From NCBI GenBank assembly GCA_017948555.1, contig JAFMYY010000002.1:248001-312000 (forward strand): 64,000 bases of DNA, written 5' to 3'. Source of the stretch: Cesiribacteraceae bacterium YIM B00369. Lineage in GTDB: Bacteria; Bacteroidota; Bacteroidia; Cytophagales; Cyclobacteriaceae. Made by a program: the position numbers and the translations under genes. Positions 24,766 through 35,112 of the stretch are shown one piece after another. The notes below the pieces were generated by a model, which worked only from the letters and a program-made list of their open reading frames with translations, was not told the origin of the DNA and searched no databases. The stretch's first letter is position 1; each line of letters opens with the position of its first letter.

Positions 24766-25500
24766 ATGACAAAATCCTACCTTTTTTTTACTCTCCTGCT
24801 GGCAGGAATTTTTCCTTTAAGTGTTTGCGGGCAGGAAGTTGAATCGCGTGTTTATCAGGAGAACTCCTCAGTTGTGGAAGGAGATAGTGTTGCTTTTGGC
24901 GAAGCTTTGGTGGATCTGGCCTGGGAGCATTATCCGCAAAATGAAGCGTACAAGCTTGAGGTTCTGCGGGAGAAGGAAAGTATTTCGCAGGCACGATGGG
25001 ACTGGCTGGACGGAATGAATGTTTCCTTCAATATAAATGAAGGCAATATCAGTAATGAAATAAATCCAAATTTATTCTTTCCGCGTTATAATTTTCGGTT
25101 TAGCATAAGTGCAGGAACCTTTATTAATTTACCAAGTGAAGTTAAGCAGGCTAAAATACGCAGAGATATTGCCGAGGAAAATGTAAGTCAGCAGAGGCTT
25201 ATTATCCGCCGGGAGGTGCTGAGCCGTTATTATACCTATCTGTATAATATTAACCTCCTTAAATTGAGGCATCAGTCATATCAGGATGTGTATTCTTCCT
25301 ATACCTCCGCCACCCAGTCATTCAGGAGGGGAGAAATCAGTATTGATGAATATAACAAGGCTTTAGTCGCTAAAGACGGAGCACAGGAAGCACGGTACCT
25401 TGCTGAGCGGGAGTTGCTGCTTTCCCGCCTGTTGCTGGAAGAGGTAATTGGTATGTCGCTCAACCGGGCACGTGATGTCATTTCTAATAAGCGTAACTAA
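24766..25500 (+). CDS. Short TolC-family (outer membrane efflux) protein
   Basis: A 244-residue exported protein; signal peptide 1-22 (ends SVCGQ). It shows TolC-like features: an N-terminal helix with LAWEHYPQNEAYKLEVLREKE-like pattern at about 51-72, a beta segment (FRFSISAGTFINLPSEVKQAK, about 110-130) and long charged helices with the characteristic RRGEISIDEYNKALV (about 187-201). A full TolC monomer has two such repeats and 400-500 residues; this has about one. It sits in the polysaccharide operon where an outer-membrane exporter would be expected, 10 bases ahead of the acyltransferase. Confidence 0.7.
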   Translation: MTKSYLFFTLLLAGIFPLSVCGQEVESRVYQENSSVVEGDSVAFGEALVDLAWEHYPQNEAYKLEVLREKESISQARWDWLDGMNVSFNINEGNISNEINPNLFFPRYNFRFSISAGTFINLPSEVKQAKIRRDIAEENVSQQRLIIRREVLSRYYTYLYNINLLKLRHQSYQDVYSSYTSATQSFRRGEISIDEYNKALVAKDGAQEARYLAERELLLSRLLLEEVIGMSLNRARDVISNKRN

Positions 25501-25509
25501 AGGAACCCT

Positions 25510-26685
25510 ATGTTTCGATTTCTTTTATTTCTGCCGGACCGCTTATCGAGGGTTACCTCGGGTGGGCGATTTATTGGAGAAATTGACGGCTTACGCTTTC
25601 TGGCTATCTTTCCGGTCCTTATACAGCACATGAGCGAACGGGTTCAGGCTTATTCTCCGCTGGATTTTCATGGAGTTAATGAAAGTAATATGGTGGCTTA
25701 TACAGCCAGCAGGGGATTTATAGGTGTTTACTTATTTTTTATGATAAGTGGTTTTGTTCTGGCGCTTCCCTTTGGTGCACATTATTTGCAGGAGGCAAAA
25801 AAAATACCACTGAAGAGTTATTTCTGGCGGAGAGTAACCCGCCTGGAGCCTCCTTATATTTTCCTGATGACCTTGTTCTTCCTGATTTTAGTCTTGTTCA
25901 GGAATGTGCCTTTTCCTGAGCTGTTTCCCCGCTACCTGGCGAGTATATTTTACCTCCATAATATTATTTACAGAGATTTCACTCCTGTCAATCCTGTAGC
26001 CTGGTCACTGGAAATTGAGGTGCAGTTCTATATTCTTGCTCCTTTTCTGGCTTCTCTGTTTTTCAGAACAAAGAACACCTGGCTCCGCAGGTTAATTCTT
26101 ACAGGATCAATACTTATATTACTGGTTTTGCAGCAGCAGTTTATCTGGTATTTACTGCCATACAGACTTACTATTGTCGGTAACCTCCATCTCTTTTTAG
26201 CTGGCTTTTTACTGGCCGATGTTTACCTTACCGACTGGAAAAAAGGGATTACCCATTCCAGAATATGGGATTTGGTAATGCTTGTCGCCCTGCCTCTGCC
26301 TTTTTTTGTGTGGAGCCACGATTTCTTTAACTGGCTGGTATTTCCTTTCCTTTTGGTTTTATTGATCATAGGGATATTCCGGGGGGTATACTTTAACCGC
26401 TTTTTTACCAATAAATGGATTACTTCAATTGGTGGAATGTGTTATACCATTTACCTTATTCATTTGCCTGTAGCTGAATTCGTTATCCGTATTACGCGGA
26501 ACTGGACGGCAGGGGAAAGCTTTACTTTGAATCTGCTGTTCCAGCTGGCTATTTACCTTCCCATTGTTTTTGGCGCCAGTGTGGTGGTATTTTTACTGCT
26601 GGAAAAGCCCTGTATGGATAAAATGTGGCCACAGAAGTTACGCGGAAATGTGCGGAAGATACTGTATAAGCTGAAGCCGGTTTAG
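25510..26685 (+). CDS. Acyltransferase family 3 (OafA/YrhL-type) membrane protein
   Basis: A 391-residue polytopic protein starting its catalytic region with EIDGLRFLAIFPVLIQHMSE (about 24-43), the conserved R-x10-H arrangement of acyltransferase-3 enzymes, followed by about nine helices and PVAWSLEIEVQFYILAPFL (about 162-180), also typical. These enzymes O-acylate cell-surface sugars using cytoplasmic acyl-CoA. As last gene of the run starting at the Wzz/BY-kinase gene it probably decorates the polysaccharide. Confidence 0.9.
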   Translation: MFRFLLFLPDRLSRVTSGGRFIGEIDGLRFLAIFPVLIQHMSERVQAYSPLDFHGVNESNMVAYTASRGFIGVYLFFMISGFVLALPFGAHYLQEAKKIPLKSYFWRRVTRLEPPYIFLMTLFFLILVLFRNVPFPELFPRYLASIFYLHNIIYRDFTPVNPVAWSLEIEVQFYILAPFLASLFFRTKNTWLRRLILTGSILILLVLQQQFIWYLLPYRLTIVGNLHLFLAGFLLADVYLTDWKKGITHSRIWDLVMLVALPLPFFVWSHDFFNWLVFPFLLVLLIIGIFRGVYFNRFFTNKWITSIGGMCYTIYLIHLPVAEFVIRITRNWTAGESFTLNLLFQLAIYLPIVFGASVVVFLLLEKPCMDKMWPQKLRGNVRKILYKLKPV

Positions 26686-26815
26686 CCTGCGGGAGGGAGG
26701 GTAAGGCCCGTTTTGCAATTCCTGTTTGAAATACCCGGGAAGCACGTTTACCTGATGCACAGTGCTTCCGGTGCAGTTAAATGCTGTAATAATAAAGGGT
26801 TGTATTCATATTGAT

Positions 26816-27958
26816 TTAATATCCTTTCAGGTCAATGGCATCAGTTTCCTGTATCTCAACCCGTTTGCCTGATTTTTTCTGTATTACTTTAAAATGGTGC
26901 TGGTCTTCCGGAGTAATGAGAGAGATTGCAGTGCCTTCAACACCTGCTCTGCCGGTCCGGCCAATCCGGTGAATATAGTCTTTAGGGGAGCGGGGAAGGT
27001 CAAAGTTGATGACATAAGGGAGCGACAGAATATCTATGCCACGGGAGGCCAGATCTGTGGCAACCAATACCTTTAGTTTTCCTGCCTTGAATTTTTTAAG
27101 AACCTCTGTTCTGGCTCCCTGACTTTTTTTACTGTGCAGGCCTTCTGCCTGTATATTGTTTTTCTGTAATTTTCCGGTGAGATTTTCGGCTGTTCTTACC
27201 GAAGAGGTAAACACCAGTACCTGGTTCATGTTCTCATGCTTTATCAGATATCTTAAAAAAGGTCCTTTCTTTTCCGGACTTACATGGTAAGCCAGCTGAT
27301 TAATTAATACCGGCTCCAGCTCTTCTTCTTTAATTTCAATTTTTATTGGATTGGAAAGGATACGCTGCTGAACAGCATCGGTTTCCTGATCCAAAGTGGC
27401 GGAGAAAAGGACGTTTTGCCTTTTTTGCGGCAAAAGTTTAAAAATTTCATTCATTTCGTTTTTAAAGCCAAGGTTGAGCATTTTATCGGCTTCGTCCAGT
27501 ACCAGAATCTCCACCTCCCGCAGGCGAACAGCATTATTCGATACCAGGTCAATTAGCCGGCCCGGAGTCGCTACAAGTACATCCGTGCCCTGTAGCTGCA
27601 TCATTTGCGGGTTAATAGAAACCCCTCCATATACAGCCATGGATTTTGGCTTTTCAGGTATTCCTGCACTTAGTGCCTGAAAAACCTCCCCGACCTGTAC
27701 CGCAAGCTCCCTTGTTGGTACCAGTATAAGGGCTCTTATAAATCTGTTTTTACCGGCTTTTTTTTTCATTAGCATATCTAAAACTGGTAAAACATATGCC
27801 GCTGTTTTTCCTGAACCTGTTTTTGCTATGCCAAGAATATCTTTTCCCTGCAAAATGGCAGGAATTGCCTCCTGCTGAACAGGAAATGGTTCTTTAAAAT
27901 CTTGTCGGGCAACTGATTTCAGCAAATCTCCGGAAAGGCCAAGGGTGGAAAAAGGCAT
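26816..27958 (-). CDS. DEAD-box ATP-dependent RNA helicase (RhlE-like)
   Basis: A 380-residue helicase: Q-motif FPVQQEAI (25-32), Walker A AKTGSGKT (45-52), PTRELA (81-86), DEAD (155-158), SAT (185-187), and in the second RecA lobe ATDLASRGIDI and YIHRIGRTGR. The C-terminus is short with no RNA-binding tail beyond the core. I chose ATG 27958 (MPFSTLGL) over the in-frame start at 28012 because a TATATTTG promoter element at 28002-28009 would place the longer start upstream of transcription. Likely role: ribosome assembly or mRNA unwinding. Confidence 0.93.
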   Translation of the reverse strand: MPFSTLGLSGDLLKSVARQDFKEPFPVQQEAIPAILQGKDILGIAKTGSGKTAAYVLPVLDMLMKKKAGKNRFIRALILVPTRELAVQVGEVFQALSAGIPEKPKSMAVYGGVSINPQMMQLQGTDVLVATPGRLIDLVSNNAVRLREVEILVLDEADKMLNLGFKNEMNEIFKLLPQKRQNVLFSATLDQETDAVQQRILSNPIKIEIKEEELEPVLINQLAYHVSPEKKGPFLRYLIKHENMNQVLVFTSSVRTAENLTGKLQKNNIQAEGLHSKKSQGARTEVLKKFKAGKLKVLVATDLASRGIDILSLPYVINFDLPRSPKDYIHRIGRTGRAGVEGTAISLITPEDQHHFKVIQKKSGKRVEIQETDAIDLKGY

Positions 27959-28001
27959 ACTTATTATGGGCTGGATTATGGTACAGGATTTTTTTATTCC
28001 C

Positions 28002-28009
28002 CAAATATA
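28002..28009 (-). promoter_or_regulatory. -7 element of the DEAD-box helicase promoter
   Basis: TATATTTG on the minus strand; it lies between the two candidate start codons and therefore decides for the downstream one at 27958. Confidence 0.5.
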
Positions 28010-28030
28010 CAATATTTATGCGCATCAGGA

Positions 28031-28070
28031 TAAAAAAAAGGCCACAGCAGGCGAATACCTGAGTGACCTT
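28031..28070 (-). terminator. Terminator of the stress-domain/DUF2382 gene
   Basis: On the minus strand AAGGTCAC...GTGGCCTT (28063-28070 with 28038-28045; one wobble pair), with an inner CAGG/CCTG stem, is followed by eight T. Confidence 0.7.
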
Positions 28071-28110
28071 CTTATATTAATTTTTTTTAGATCTTAAAAA
28101 AAACCTAAAC

Positions 28111-28893
28111 TTACCGGTCTCTCCGGTTAACATCCTTGTCTTTATCAGTCTTCTTTACGTCCACATCGGTACGGCGTACACTGTCACGCACGGTTTCTTT
28201 GCGTTCCCTGGTTTCCTTGTTCAGGTTAACCTCTTCTACCACGCGGGCTTCTTTATTTACTACAGGAACCTCGGCATGCTCTGTAAATTCTGCTTCTCCT
28301 TCTTTAAAGTTACGGAAATCAGCTTCTGTTGCAGGGCGGTCCACAGGGTTTCTTTCCACGCTTACATGCTCCTCACGTAACCGTAAATGTTCTTCTACGG
28401 GGCGTTCAACAATACGGCTGCGTACGCTTACACCTCCTGTTTCCACTTCGCGTTTTCCAACCTGCATTTCCTCTTCTATTACAGGAATGTTTTTGTCGGT
28501 TCCTGCGGTGGTGGCGGTAGTTCCTCTGGTATCATCTGTCCGTTGGGTACCACGGGTACGATCATTGGCATCAATAGCACCGTACTGGTCCAGTATGGCT
28601 GCGGCACGTTCCGATTCTTCTTTTGATGAAGTGTGAACAGTTACTACAGATCCTCTTTTAGCTGCTTCTGAATAATTACGGGTTTCATTCGAGTTGGCCC
28701 CGAACAGGTTTCCGAAGAAATTGCTGACGCTGTCGCCCGTATCATTAGGATTAGAGTGAGTGTCCGTTGCTGCATTGGTTCCTTTAGCACGAACATCTAT
28801 ATTTGCTTCAGAAAATCCTGCACTTTTAAGGTTCTTAACTGCATTTTGTGCCTCTCCGGCTGTATCAAAAATTCCAAAAACTGTCTGTCTCAT
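28111..28893 (-). CDS. Stress protein: YflT-like N-terminus plus DUF2382 (YsnF/AvaK)
   Basis: A 260-residue hydrophilic protein. Residues 1-100 resemble the general-stress 17M/YflT domain (TVFGIFDTAGEAQNAVKNL, then VVTVHTSSKEESERAAAIL). Residues about 133-240 form a DUF2382 domain starting PVIEEEMQVGKREVETGGV and rich in Glu, Arg and Val, followed by an Arg/Asp/Lys tail. Such proteins are linked to general stress and desiccation in soil bacteria; molecular activity unknown. A second DUF2382 gene is just upstream on the same strand, probably a related duplication. Confidence 0.8.
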   Translation of the reverse strand: MRQTVFGIFDTAGEAQNAVKNLKSAGFSEANIDVRAKGTNAATDTHSNPNDTGDSVSNFFGNLFGANSNETRNYSEAAKRGSVVTVHTSSKEESERAAAILDQYGAIDANDRTRGTQRTDDTRGTTATTAGTDKNIPVIEEEMQVGKREVETGGVSVRSRIVERPVEEHLRLREEHVSVERNPVDRPATEADFRNFKEGEAEFTEHAEVPVVNKEARVVEEVNLNKETRERKETVRDSVRRTDVDVKKTDKDKDVNRRDR

Positions 28894-28957
28894 AGTTTAA
28901 AATGGTTATTTAAGGTTAAAAAAATGATAATTTTATAATTGAATTTAAATTAGCTTT

Positions 28958-29419
28958 TTATAAAGTTTTCCCGCTGCCGGGCTCGTTGTTCTCACTATGT
29001 TCCACATTTACTTCTTCTCTCCGCAAGGTAACTGTTTGAGCGTTTTCCGTTTTTACCTGCCTTTTGGTTATTCTTACTTCTTCCACAAGCTCCAGGCGTT
29101 TTTCAACCACAGTTACCTCACGTAAAACAGAAATTACGGTGGTATCGCCTTCGTGGCGTACTGGTGGTGGCGGGGAATCAACGTATTTATTTATGGCTAT
29201 CCGCTCCACATCCACTTCTTCCTGAATACCTGGGATATCCACCAGTTGCTCCTCTTCGTGTACTTTTTTGGTCAGGCGAACTTTTCCGGTCTCCTTTACC
29301 TCTTTGCCAATACTTACCTTCTCTTCAATAACCGGAATTTTAGCCAAATTTGCCGGTGCCCGGTCATTTGAGAACTGTTTATTTTCTTGTGCTCTTATTT
29401 CTTCTTCGCGGTTCTTCAT
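28958..29419 (-). CDS. DUF2382 (YsnF/AvaK) domain protein
   Basis: A 153-residue soluble protein with one DUF2382 domain (about 27-138), starting IPVIEEKVSIGKEVKETGKV and containing EEVDVERIAINKYVDSPPP and RREEVNVEHSE. No signal or membrane segment. It lies 64 bases upstream of the larger DUF2382 gene on the same strand, so the two may be co-regulated. A perfect 10-base dyad lies 17 bases upstream of its start codon. Confidence 0.8.
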   Translation of the reverse strand: MKNREEEIRAQENKQFSNDRAPANLAKIPVIEEKVSIGKEVKETGKVRLTKKVHEEEQLVDIPGIQEEVDVERIAINKYVDSPPPPVRHEGDTTVISVLREVTVVEKRLELVEEVRITKRQVKTENAQTVTLRREEVNVEHSENNEPGSGKTL

Positions 29420-29907
29420 ACTCCCTCATGGTTACTATTAATAACCTTTTCGGACAGGTTATTAATGAATTTAAAAAAATAGCATTATTTCTTTTTAATC
29501 TAACGGGAGGAGGTGAAATTGGTTGCTGAGAAAAAACTAATGAATGTTTTATAAGTGCCTGATATATACTGACTGTTTGTCTGTGTGATATGAAGTACGG
29601 TAAAATTTTATGCCTAAAGAGGAAGGGTGATAAAATATAAATAAAATAACAGGTTGCCGGAGTTTGCCGGAAATAAGACCCTCCGGGAGGCAGGGGGTAA
29701 GGTTAAGGGTCAGATTTTCAAAGTGCCGGCAGGCCTGAAAGTCATTGCAGGAAGTGCAGGATGAAATAAGTCAGGAAACAGCTTTGATGAAAACCTTTTT
29801 TTGCTTCCGGACTAAACTATTTTTATTTTGGCGTAATATTTAAGCTGTAAACTTTAATTAACTTTTTAGCTTTTATAATTTAGTCCTGAAAAATTAAAGA
29901 AATTTTT
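29420..29907. other. Intergenic region between the DUF2382 gene and pgi
   Basis: Beyond the dyad at 29437-29466 it holds a short direct repeat TTGCCGGA (twice within 29650-29672) and an A/T-rich pgi upstream region. No gene or clear promoter match was seen. Confidence 0.4.
29437..29466 (-). promoter_or_regulatory. Perfect 10-bp dyad upstream of the DUF2382 pair
   Basis: ATTAATAACC (29437-29446) and GGTTATTAAT (29457-29466) with a 10-base spacer. It could be an operator or a leader hairpin. The half-site GGTTATT recurs ahead of the second DUF2382 gene (about 28904-28910). Confidence 0.4.
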
Positions 29908-31566
29908 ATGTTCCCGAAAATAGACCCTGTTTTTACAGAAAGCTGGAAAAAATTAGACCGGCATTATCAGCAGATGCAGTCACTGCATATGAAGGATTTT
30001 TTTTCAAATGACCCGGACCGGTTTAAAAAATTTAGCCTGCGTTTTGAGGATATCCTGCTGGATTTTTCCAAAAACAGGATTACAGATGAAACCTGTGATC
30101 TTCTGGTGGCGCTGGCCAAAGAATGCAAGCTGAAAGAGGCAATTGAAGCTATGTACAGCGGCGAAAAAATTAACTTTACAGAGAATCGCTCTGTGCTGCA
30201 TGTGGCGCTCAGGAACCAGTCCGATGCCCCTGTAAAAGTGGATGGTAAGGATGTGATGCCGGATGTAAACAGGGTGCTGGATCAGATGAAAGAATTTTCG
30301 GAGCAGGTGATCAGCGGTAAATGGAAAGGCTATACCGGGAAAAGCATCGACACTATTGTTAACATAGGTATTGGCGGGTCGGACCTTGGTCCGGTAATGG
30401 TTACTGAGGCACTGAAGCCTTACAGGAAGGCTAATATTGAAACCCATTTTGTGTCCAATGTGGATGGAACCCATATTGCGGAAACACTCAAAAAGGTAAA
30501 TCCTGAAACCACTCTTTTCATGATTGCCTCCAAAACCTTTACTACTCAGGAGACCATGACCAATGCGCACTCATCCCGCGACTGGTTCCTGGAAAATGCT
30601 AAAGATGAGGAACACATTAAAAAGCATTTCGTAGCTATTTCCACCAATGCCAAAGCAGTGGCAGAGTTTGGGATAGATACTAAGAATATGTTTGAATTCT
30701 GGGACTGGGTAGGGGGCCGCTATTCTTTATGGTCCGCTATAGGCCTGTCCATTGCCTGTACTATTGGGTTTGAAAACTTCAAGGCTTTGCTTGAAGGAGC
30801 CCATGCAATGGATAAGCATTTCAGGAATGAATCTTTTGAAAAAAATATTCCTGTTGTGCTGGCACTTCTGGGTATCTGGTACAATAACTTTTTTGGTGCC
30901 GAATCGCATGCCCTGCTTCCTTACGACCAGTATATGCACCGCTTTGCTGCTTATTTCCAGCAGGGAGATATGGAAAGTAACGGGAAATCGGTCGACAGGA
31001 ACGGAAACCCAGTAAATTACCAGACCGGGCCTGTAATATGGGGAGAACCGGGCACCAATGGCCAGCACGCATTTTATCAGCTGATTCACCAGGGGACCAA
31101 ACTGATTCCATGCGATTTTCTGGCTCCTGCCATAAGCCATAACCCTGTCAGCGACCACCACCCCAAATTGCTTGCTAACTTCTTTGCCCAGACAGAGGCT
31201 CTGATGAATGGAAAAACAAGTGAAGAGGTGCTGGCAGAAATGAAAGGGCAGAATATGAGTGAGGAGGAAATTGCCTCTCTGCAGGCTTTCAAAGTATTTG
31301 AAGGAAACAGGCCAACTAACTCAATCCTGTTTAAAAAGCTTGATCCGCGGACCCTGGGCAGCCTCATAGCCATGTATGAACATAAAATATTTGTGCAGGG
31401 GGTAATATGGAATGTGTATAGCTTCGATCAGTGGGGTGTGGAATTAGGCAAGCAGCTGGCTAAAAAGATTTTACCTGAATTGTCCGGCAATGAAGAGGTG
31501 AACTCTCACGACAGTTCCACAAACGGACTGATTAATCTTTATAAGGCTTTCCGGAAGGATTCCTGA
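29908..31566 (+). CDS. pgi: Glucose-6-phosphate isomerase
   Basis: A 552-residue cytosolic enzyme interconverting glucose-6-phosphate and fructose-6-phosphate. Family patterns include [12 protein letters not shown] (about 155-166), the [13 protein letters not shown] loop (about 208-220), [13 protein letters not shown] (about 269-281) and the late [14 protein letters not shown] (about 506-519). Length matches the long bacterial PGI type. ATG start follows an A/T-rich leader; monocistronic. Confidence 0.97.
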   Translation: MFPKIDPVFTESWKKLDRHYQQMQSLHMKDFFSNDPDRFKKFSLRFEDILLDFSKNRITDETCDLLVALAKECKLKEAIEAMYSGEKINFTENRSVLHVALRNQSDAPVKVDGKDVMPDVNRVLDQMKEFSEQVISGKWKGYTGKSIDTIVNIGIGGSDLGPVMVTEALKPYRKANIETHFVSNVDGTHIAETLKKVNPETTLFMIASKTFTTQETMTNAHSSRDWFLENAKDEEHIKKHFVAISTNAKAVAEFGIDTKNMFEFWDWVGGRYSLWSAIGLSIACTIGFENFKALLEGAHAMDKHFRNESFEKNIPVVLALLGIWYNNFFGAESHALLPYDQYMHRFAAYFQQGDMESNGKSVDRNGNPVNYQTGPVIWGEPGTNGQHAFYQLIHQGTKLIPCDFLAPAISHNPVSDHHPKLLANFFAQTEALMNGKTSEEVLAEMKGQNMSEEEIASLQAFKVFEGNRPTNSILFKKLDPRTLGSLIAMYEHKIFVQGVIWNVYSFDQWGVELGKQLAKKILPELSGNEEVNSHDSSTNGLINLYKAFRKDS

Positions 31567-31877
31567 TCTCCTTAGGCAGGAGGTTTTCTGAATATAAGTT
31601 ATAATGAAATACCCTTTCCGTTTCCCTTTGTTAAGGATCGGATCGGGTATTTTGTTTTTCAGGGGGAATCTCTCCGGGTCTCAGTATTTTTCTATTTCTG
31701 TTCAGGACCGGGAAGGCTGGAAAGTACCTGTTGTTCAGTGGGCTCAGTCCTGTTTTTGAGGTATGATATAGCATTAAATTAAAGGAAAAGGAATGTTTCC
31801 AAATCAAAATAATGATGTAATTTTACTTTTTGTCAGGTGGAATGAACTATCTGGTAAATCCGGGAATTTATATCTTG
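31567..31877. other. Intergenic region between pgi and the TPR lipoprotein gene
   Basis: No gene seen. CAGGAC (31703-31708) and GTCCTG (31747-31752) followed by TTTTTG may be a loose terminator, but the loop of 38 bases makes this weak. Confidence 0.3.
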
Positions 31878-33005
31878 ATGAAGGGTATTAAAAATATAAT
31901 TTATACGGGGGTAATGGCATTTATGCTGGCCTCCTGCGGGACGGAAGTTGCGAGGGAACAGATTCATGAGCTGCCCCGGTTTAATGCTTCGTATTATAGT
32001 AAAGCTTTAGAGGCATTAAATGAAAAGATTGAGAGGGCTCCGCAAAATGCCGATGGTTATTTTAAAAAAGGAGAAGTGCTTGAAAAGCTTAATAATCCTG
32101 ATAATGCCATTATCAACTATAAAAAAGCCATCAAGCTCGATTCTCTGAATCCCGGATATTATAAGAGCCTGGCCCGGCTGTTCTTCCGCAACGATAAACT
32201 CAGCAGGGCTGAGGAAAATGCACTTAAAGCCCAGCAACTGGGAGATCAGACCGCTGACCTGTACCAGCTCCTTGCAGATGTGTATATTAAAAAAGGAGAG
32301 TTTACCATTGCCCTGAACCACCTGAACAGGGCTATTGATACAGCTCCCCGCAATAGTGCCTATACCTTCCGGAAAGGAAAGCTTTACCTGGAGTTGGGCG
32401 ATACCTTAAAGGCTAAGGATTATCTGCTGGGAAACCTCCACAGGATAGATCCGGGTCCTGAAGTGTATGAGTCACTTGCGGATATTTACCTGGCGGAAAA
32501 AGATTACAATAAGGCAGTGGCTTATCTGGACAGCAGTATTGAGCACACCAGCCGGAATAAAAAAGAATTATTGGTAAAGAAGGCCGGTTTCCTGCAGCGG
32601 TCAGGCAATCTTTCTGCGGCAAAATCTTTATTAAACCAGCAATTAAAAGAAGATTCTGCTAACTTTGCCCTGAATTATAAACTGGCAGAGCTGCATATGA
32701 ACTCCTATGCTTATGATTCAGCCCTTTATTACCTGGGAAACTCTGTTTTGCTGGATAGTAAAAGCAAAGAAGCATTTTTGCTTATGGGTAGGGTATATGA
32801 TAAAAAGCGTATGTACCTGACCGCTCAGGACCAGTATAAAAATGCTCTCCTGATCGATACCAGTTACCAGCAGGCCAGAGTGGCTTTGCAGGATCTGGAA
32901 AAGAAAATGGCTTATATTCAGCGACAAAAAACTCAGCAGGTGGAGCAGCAAAGGCAACGTGAATTGCCACAGCTGGAAAGCATTAAACCAATAACACGAA
33001 ATTAG
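31878..33005 (+). CDS. Tetratricopeptide-repeat lipoprotein
   Basis: A 375-residue protein. I chose ATG 31878 ([12 protein letters not shown]) because it gives a lipoprotein signal ending FMLASCGTE with lipid-acceptor Cys at about residue 20; an in-frame start 48 bases upstream does not. At least seven TPR units follow (for example [42 protein letters not shown]), ending in a Gln/Arg-rich coiled tail. TPR lipoproteins scaffold envelope complexes, in Bacteroidota sometimes gliding or secretion machinery; no specific partner is indicated. It lies 17 bases ahead of thrS, so is probably co-transcribed with the translation operon. Confidence 0.85.
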   Translation: MKGIKNIIYTGVMAFMLASCGTEVAREQIHELPRFNASYYSKALEALNEKIERAPQNADGYFKKGEVLEKLNNPDNAIINYKKAIKLDSLNPGYYKSLARLFFRNDKLSRAEENALKAQQLGDQTADLYQLLADVYIKKGEFTIALNHLNRAIDTAPRNSAYTFRKGKLYLELGDTLKAKDYLLGNLHRIDPGPEVYESLADIYLAEKDYNKAVAYLDSSIEHTSRNKKELLVKKAGFLQRSGNLSAAKSLLNQQLKEDSANFALNYKLAELHMNSYAYDSALYYLGNSVLLDSKSKEAFLLMGRVYDKKRMYLTAQDQYKNALLIDTSYQQARVALQDLEKKMAYIQRQKTQQVEQQRQRELPQLESIKPITRN

Positions 33006-33022
33006 TAAGCGATAATTTTTTC

Positions 33023-34963
33023 ATGGACAACATTAAAGTTACTTTGCCCGACGGCACCGTAAAAGAATACCCAAAAGGATCAAGTGGATTAGATATTGCC
33101 CAAAGCATTAGCGAAGGTCTTGCCCGTAATGTGCTGGCTGCAAAAGTGGACGGACAGGTGTGGGATTCCACCAGACCTATCGAAAAGGATGCGCAGGTAC
33201 AGTTACTCACCTGGAATGACCTTGAAGGCAAAGCTACTTTCTGGCACTCCTCAGCCCACCTGCTGGCAGAGGCACTTGAAGCTCTTTACCCGGGAATAAA
33301 ATTTGGCATTGGTCCGTCTATTGAAAATGGTTTCTATTACGATGTGGATTTTGGCGACCGGGAATTCAGCTCGGAAGAGCTTGAAAAGATAGAGCAGAAA
33401 ATGCTGGAGCTGGCCCGTCAAAAAAATGATTTCACCCACCGGGAGATTACCAAAGGCGATGCAATAAAATATTATGAGGAAAAAGGTGATGAGTATAAAC
33501 TTGATCTTTTAAAGGATCTTGCTGACGGGACTATTACCTTTTATAATCAGGGAGCCTTTACAGACCTTTGCCGTGGGCCGCACATTCCGCATACAGGCTT
33601 TATCAAGTCTGTAAAATTATTGAATGTGGCAGGTGCTTACTGGAGAGGAAATGAAAAGAATAAACAGCTTACCCGTATTTACGGAATTACTTTTCCAAAG
33701 CAAAAGGAGCTTACCGAGTACCTGCAAATGCTGGAGGAGGCTAAGAAGCGCGACCACAGGAAGCTGGGAAAAGAACTTGAACTATTCACTTTCTCTGAAA
33801 AAGTAGGGATGGGGCTGCCGCTTTGGCTGCCTAAAGGAACAATGCTGCGGGAGCGCCTGGAGAACTTCCTCCGCCGCGCACAGGTAAAGGCAGGTTACGA
33901 CCAGGTTGTAACCCCTCATATCGGCCATAAAAATCTTTATGTTACCAGCGGGCATTACCAAAAGTACGGGGCTGACTCTTTTCAGCCAATAAAGACGCCT
34001 AATGAGGGGGAGGAGTTTTTCCTGAAACCGATGAACTGCCCTCACCACTGTGAGATATATAAATCAAAACCACGCAGTTACAAAGATTTACCGGTGCGCC
34101 TGGCTGAATTTGGTACTGTTTACCGTTATGAACAAAGCGGAGAGCTGCACGGTTTAACAAGGGTACGTGGCTTTACGCAGGACGATGCCCATATTTTCTG
34201 CCGTCCCGACCAGGTAAAAGAAGAGTTTACTAAAGTAATTGACCTGGTGCTTTATGTGTTTAATGCACTTGGCTTCCATGATTATACGGCTCAGATATCG
34301 CTGCGTGATCCGGAAAACAAAGAAAAGTATATTGGTGGTGATGATGCCTGGAAAAAAGCAGAAAGCGCCATTGTTGAAGCAGCATCTGAAAAAGGCCTTA
34401 AAACGGTAACTGAGTTAGGCGAGGCGGCTTTTTATGGTCCTAAGCTTGACTTTATGGTAAAAGATGCCCTTGGCCGAAGCTGGCAGTTGGGTACCATACA
34501 GGTAGATTACAACCTGCCTGACCGCTTTGAGCTTGAATATACCGGTTCAGACAACCAAAAGCACCGTCCTGTAATGATTCACAGGGCACCTTTTGGATCG
34601 CTGGAGCGCTTTGTTGCAGTACTGATCGAGCACTGTGGAGGCAACTTCCCCTTGTGGCTTTCGCCTGAACAGATTGCTATCCTGCCAATTTCAGAGAAAT
34701 TTCAGGGCTATGCTGAAGAGCTTTACACAACTCTGCAGGAACACGATATCCGTGGTTTTGTGGACCACCGGGATGAGAAAATCGGCCGTAAGATCCGCGA
34801 TGCGGAGGTCCGGAAAGTGCCATACATGTTAATTGTAGGCGAGAAGGAACAGCAGGAAGGGCAGGTTGCCCTGCGGAAACATGGTGAAGGAGACCAGGGA
34901 AGTATGTCCATTGAGGACTTTACAGCCATGTTCAGGAAGCAGATACAGGATGTTGTAAAATAA
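33023..34963 (+). CDS. thrS: Threonine-tRNA ligase
   Basis: A 646-residue class II synthetase with the full bacterial layout: TGS domain (1-62), editing domain with [11 protein letters not shown] (about 75-85) and [10 protein letters not shown], catalytic core with motif 2 [17 protein letters not shown] and the zinc-site Cys in [10 protein letters not shown], motif 3 [11 protein letters not shown], and a C-terminal anticodon-binding domain (about 535-640). It charges tRNA-Thr and clears mischarged serine. Followed by infC-rpmI-rplT, the classical order. Confidence 0.98.
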   Translation: MDNIKVTLPDGTVKEYPKGSSGLDIAQSISEGLARNVLAAKVDGQVWDSTRPIEKDAQVQLLTWNDLEGKATFWHSSAHLLAEALEALYPGIKFGIGPSIENGFYYDVDFGDREFSSEELEKIEQKMLELARQKNDFTHREITKGDAIKYYEEKGDEYKLDLLKDLADGTITFYNQGAFTDLCRGPHIPHTGFIKSVKLLNVAGAYWRGNEKNKQLTRIYGITFPKQKELTEYLQMLEEAKKRDHRKLGKELELFTFSEKVGMGLPLWLPKGTMLRERLENFLRRAQVKAGYDQVVTPHIGHKNLYVTSGHYQKYGADSFQPIKTPNEGEEFFLKPMNCPHHCEIYKSKPRSYKDLPVRLAEFGTVYRYEQSGELHGLTRVRGFTQDDAHIFCRPDQVKEEFTKVIDLVLYVFNALGFHDYTAQISLRDPENKEKYIGGDDAWKKAESAIVEAASEKGLKTVTELGEAAFYGPKLDFMVKDALGRSWQLGTIQVDYNLPDRFELEYTGSDNQKHRPVMIHRAPFGSLERFVAVLIEHCGGNFPLWLSPEQIAILPISEKFQGYAEELYTTLQEHDIRGFVDHRDEKIGRKIRDAEVRKVPYMLIVGEKEQQEGQVALRKHGEGDQGSMSIEDFTAMFRKQIQDVVK

Positions 34964-35032
34964 ATTTCATATATTATATCAGAAGGGGCACCGAAATTTT
35001 ACTGTGTGTATAGCTATAAAAAAAATTATCTC

Positions 35033-35040
35033 TATATTTG
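35033..35040 (+). promoter_or_regulatory. -7 element ahead of infC
   Basis: TATATTTG, exact TAnnTTTG match, 70 bases before the ATT start; no TTG at -33. It would let infC-rpmI-rplT be transcribed apart from thrS. Confidence 0.5.
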
Positions 35041-35098
35041 CAACAATATTTGGGCAAAGCCATTTTATAATTTAATGATTTATTCTTTTAACTTAAAT

Positions 35099-35112
35099 AG
35101 GAGGTAAAAATT
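35099..35112 (+). promoter_or_regulatory. Strong Shine-Dalgarno ahead of an ATT start codon of infC
   Basis: AGGAGGT at 35099-35105, four-base spacer, then ATT at 35110. A complete anti-16S match is unusual in this window, where most genes lack one. In Escherichia coli infC also starts at AUU, which IF-3 itself discriminates against, giving feedback control. Confidence 0.7.

Noticed and set aside
26738-26769. GGAAGCAC/GTGCTTCC stem between acyltransferase and helicase genes as a terminator
   Set aside because: Sixteen-base loop and no T-tract on either strand; kept out of the feature list.
28136-28636. Plus-strand ORF of 166 codons opposite the DUF2382 gene
   Set aside because: Ser/Arg/Thr/Val-rich mirror of the Glu/Arg-rich DUF2382 coding strand; no start context or domain.
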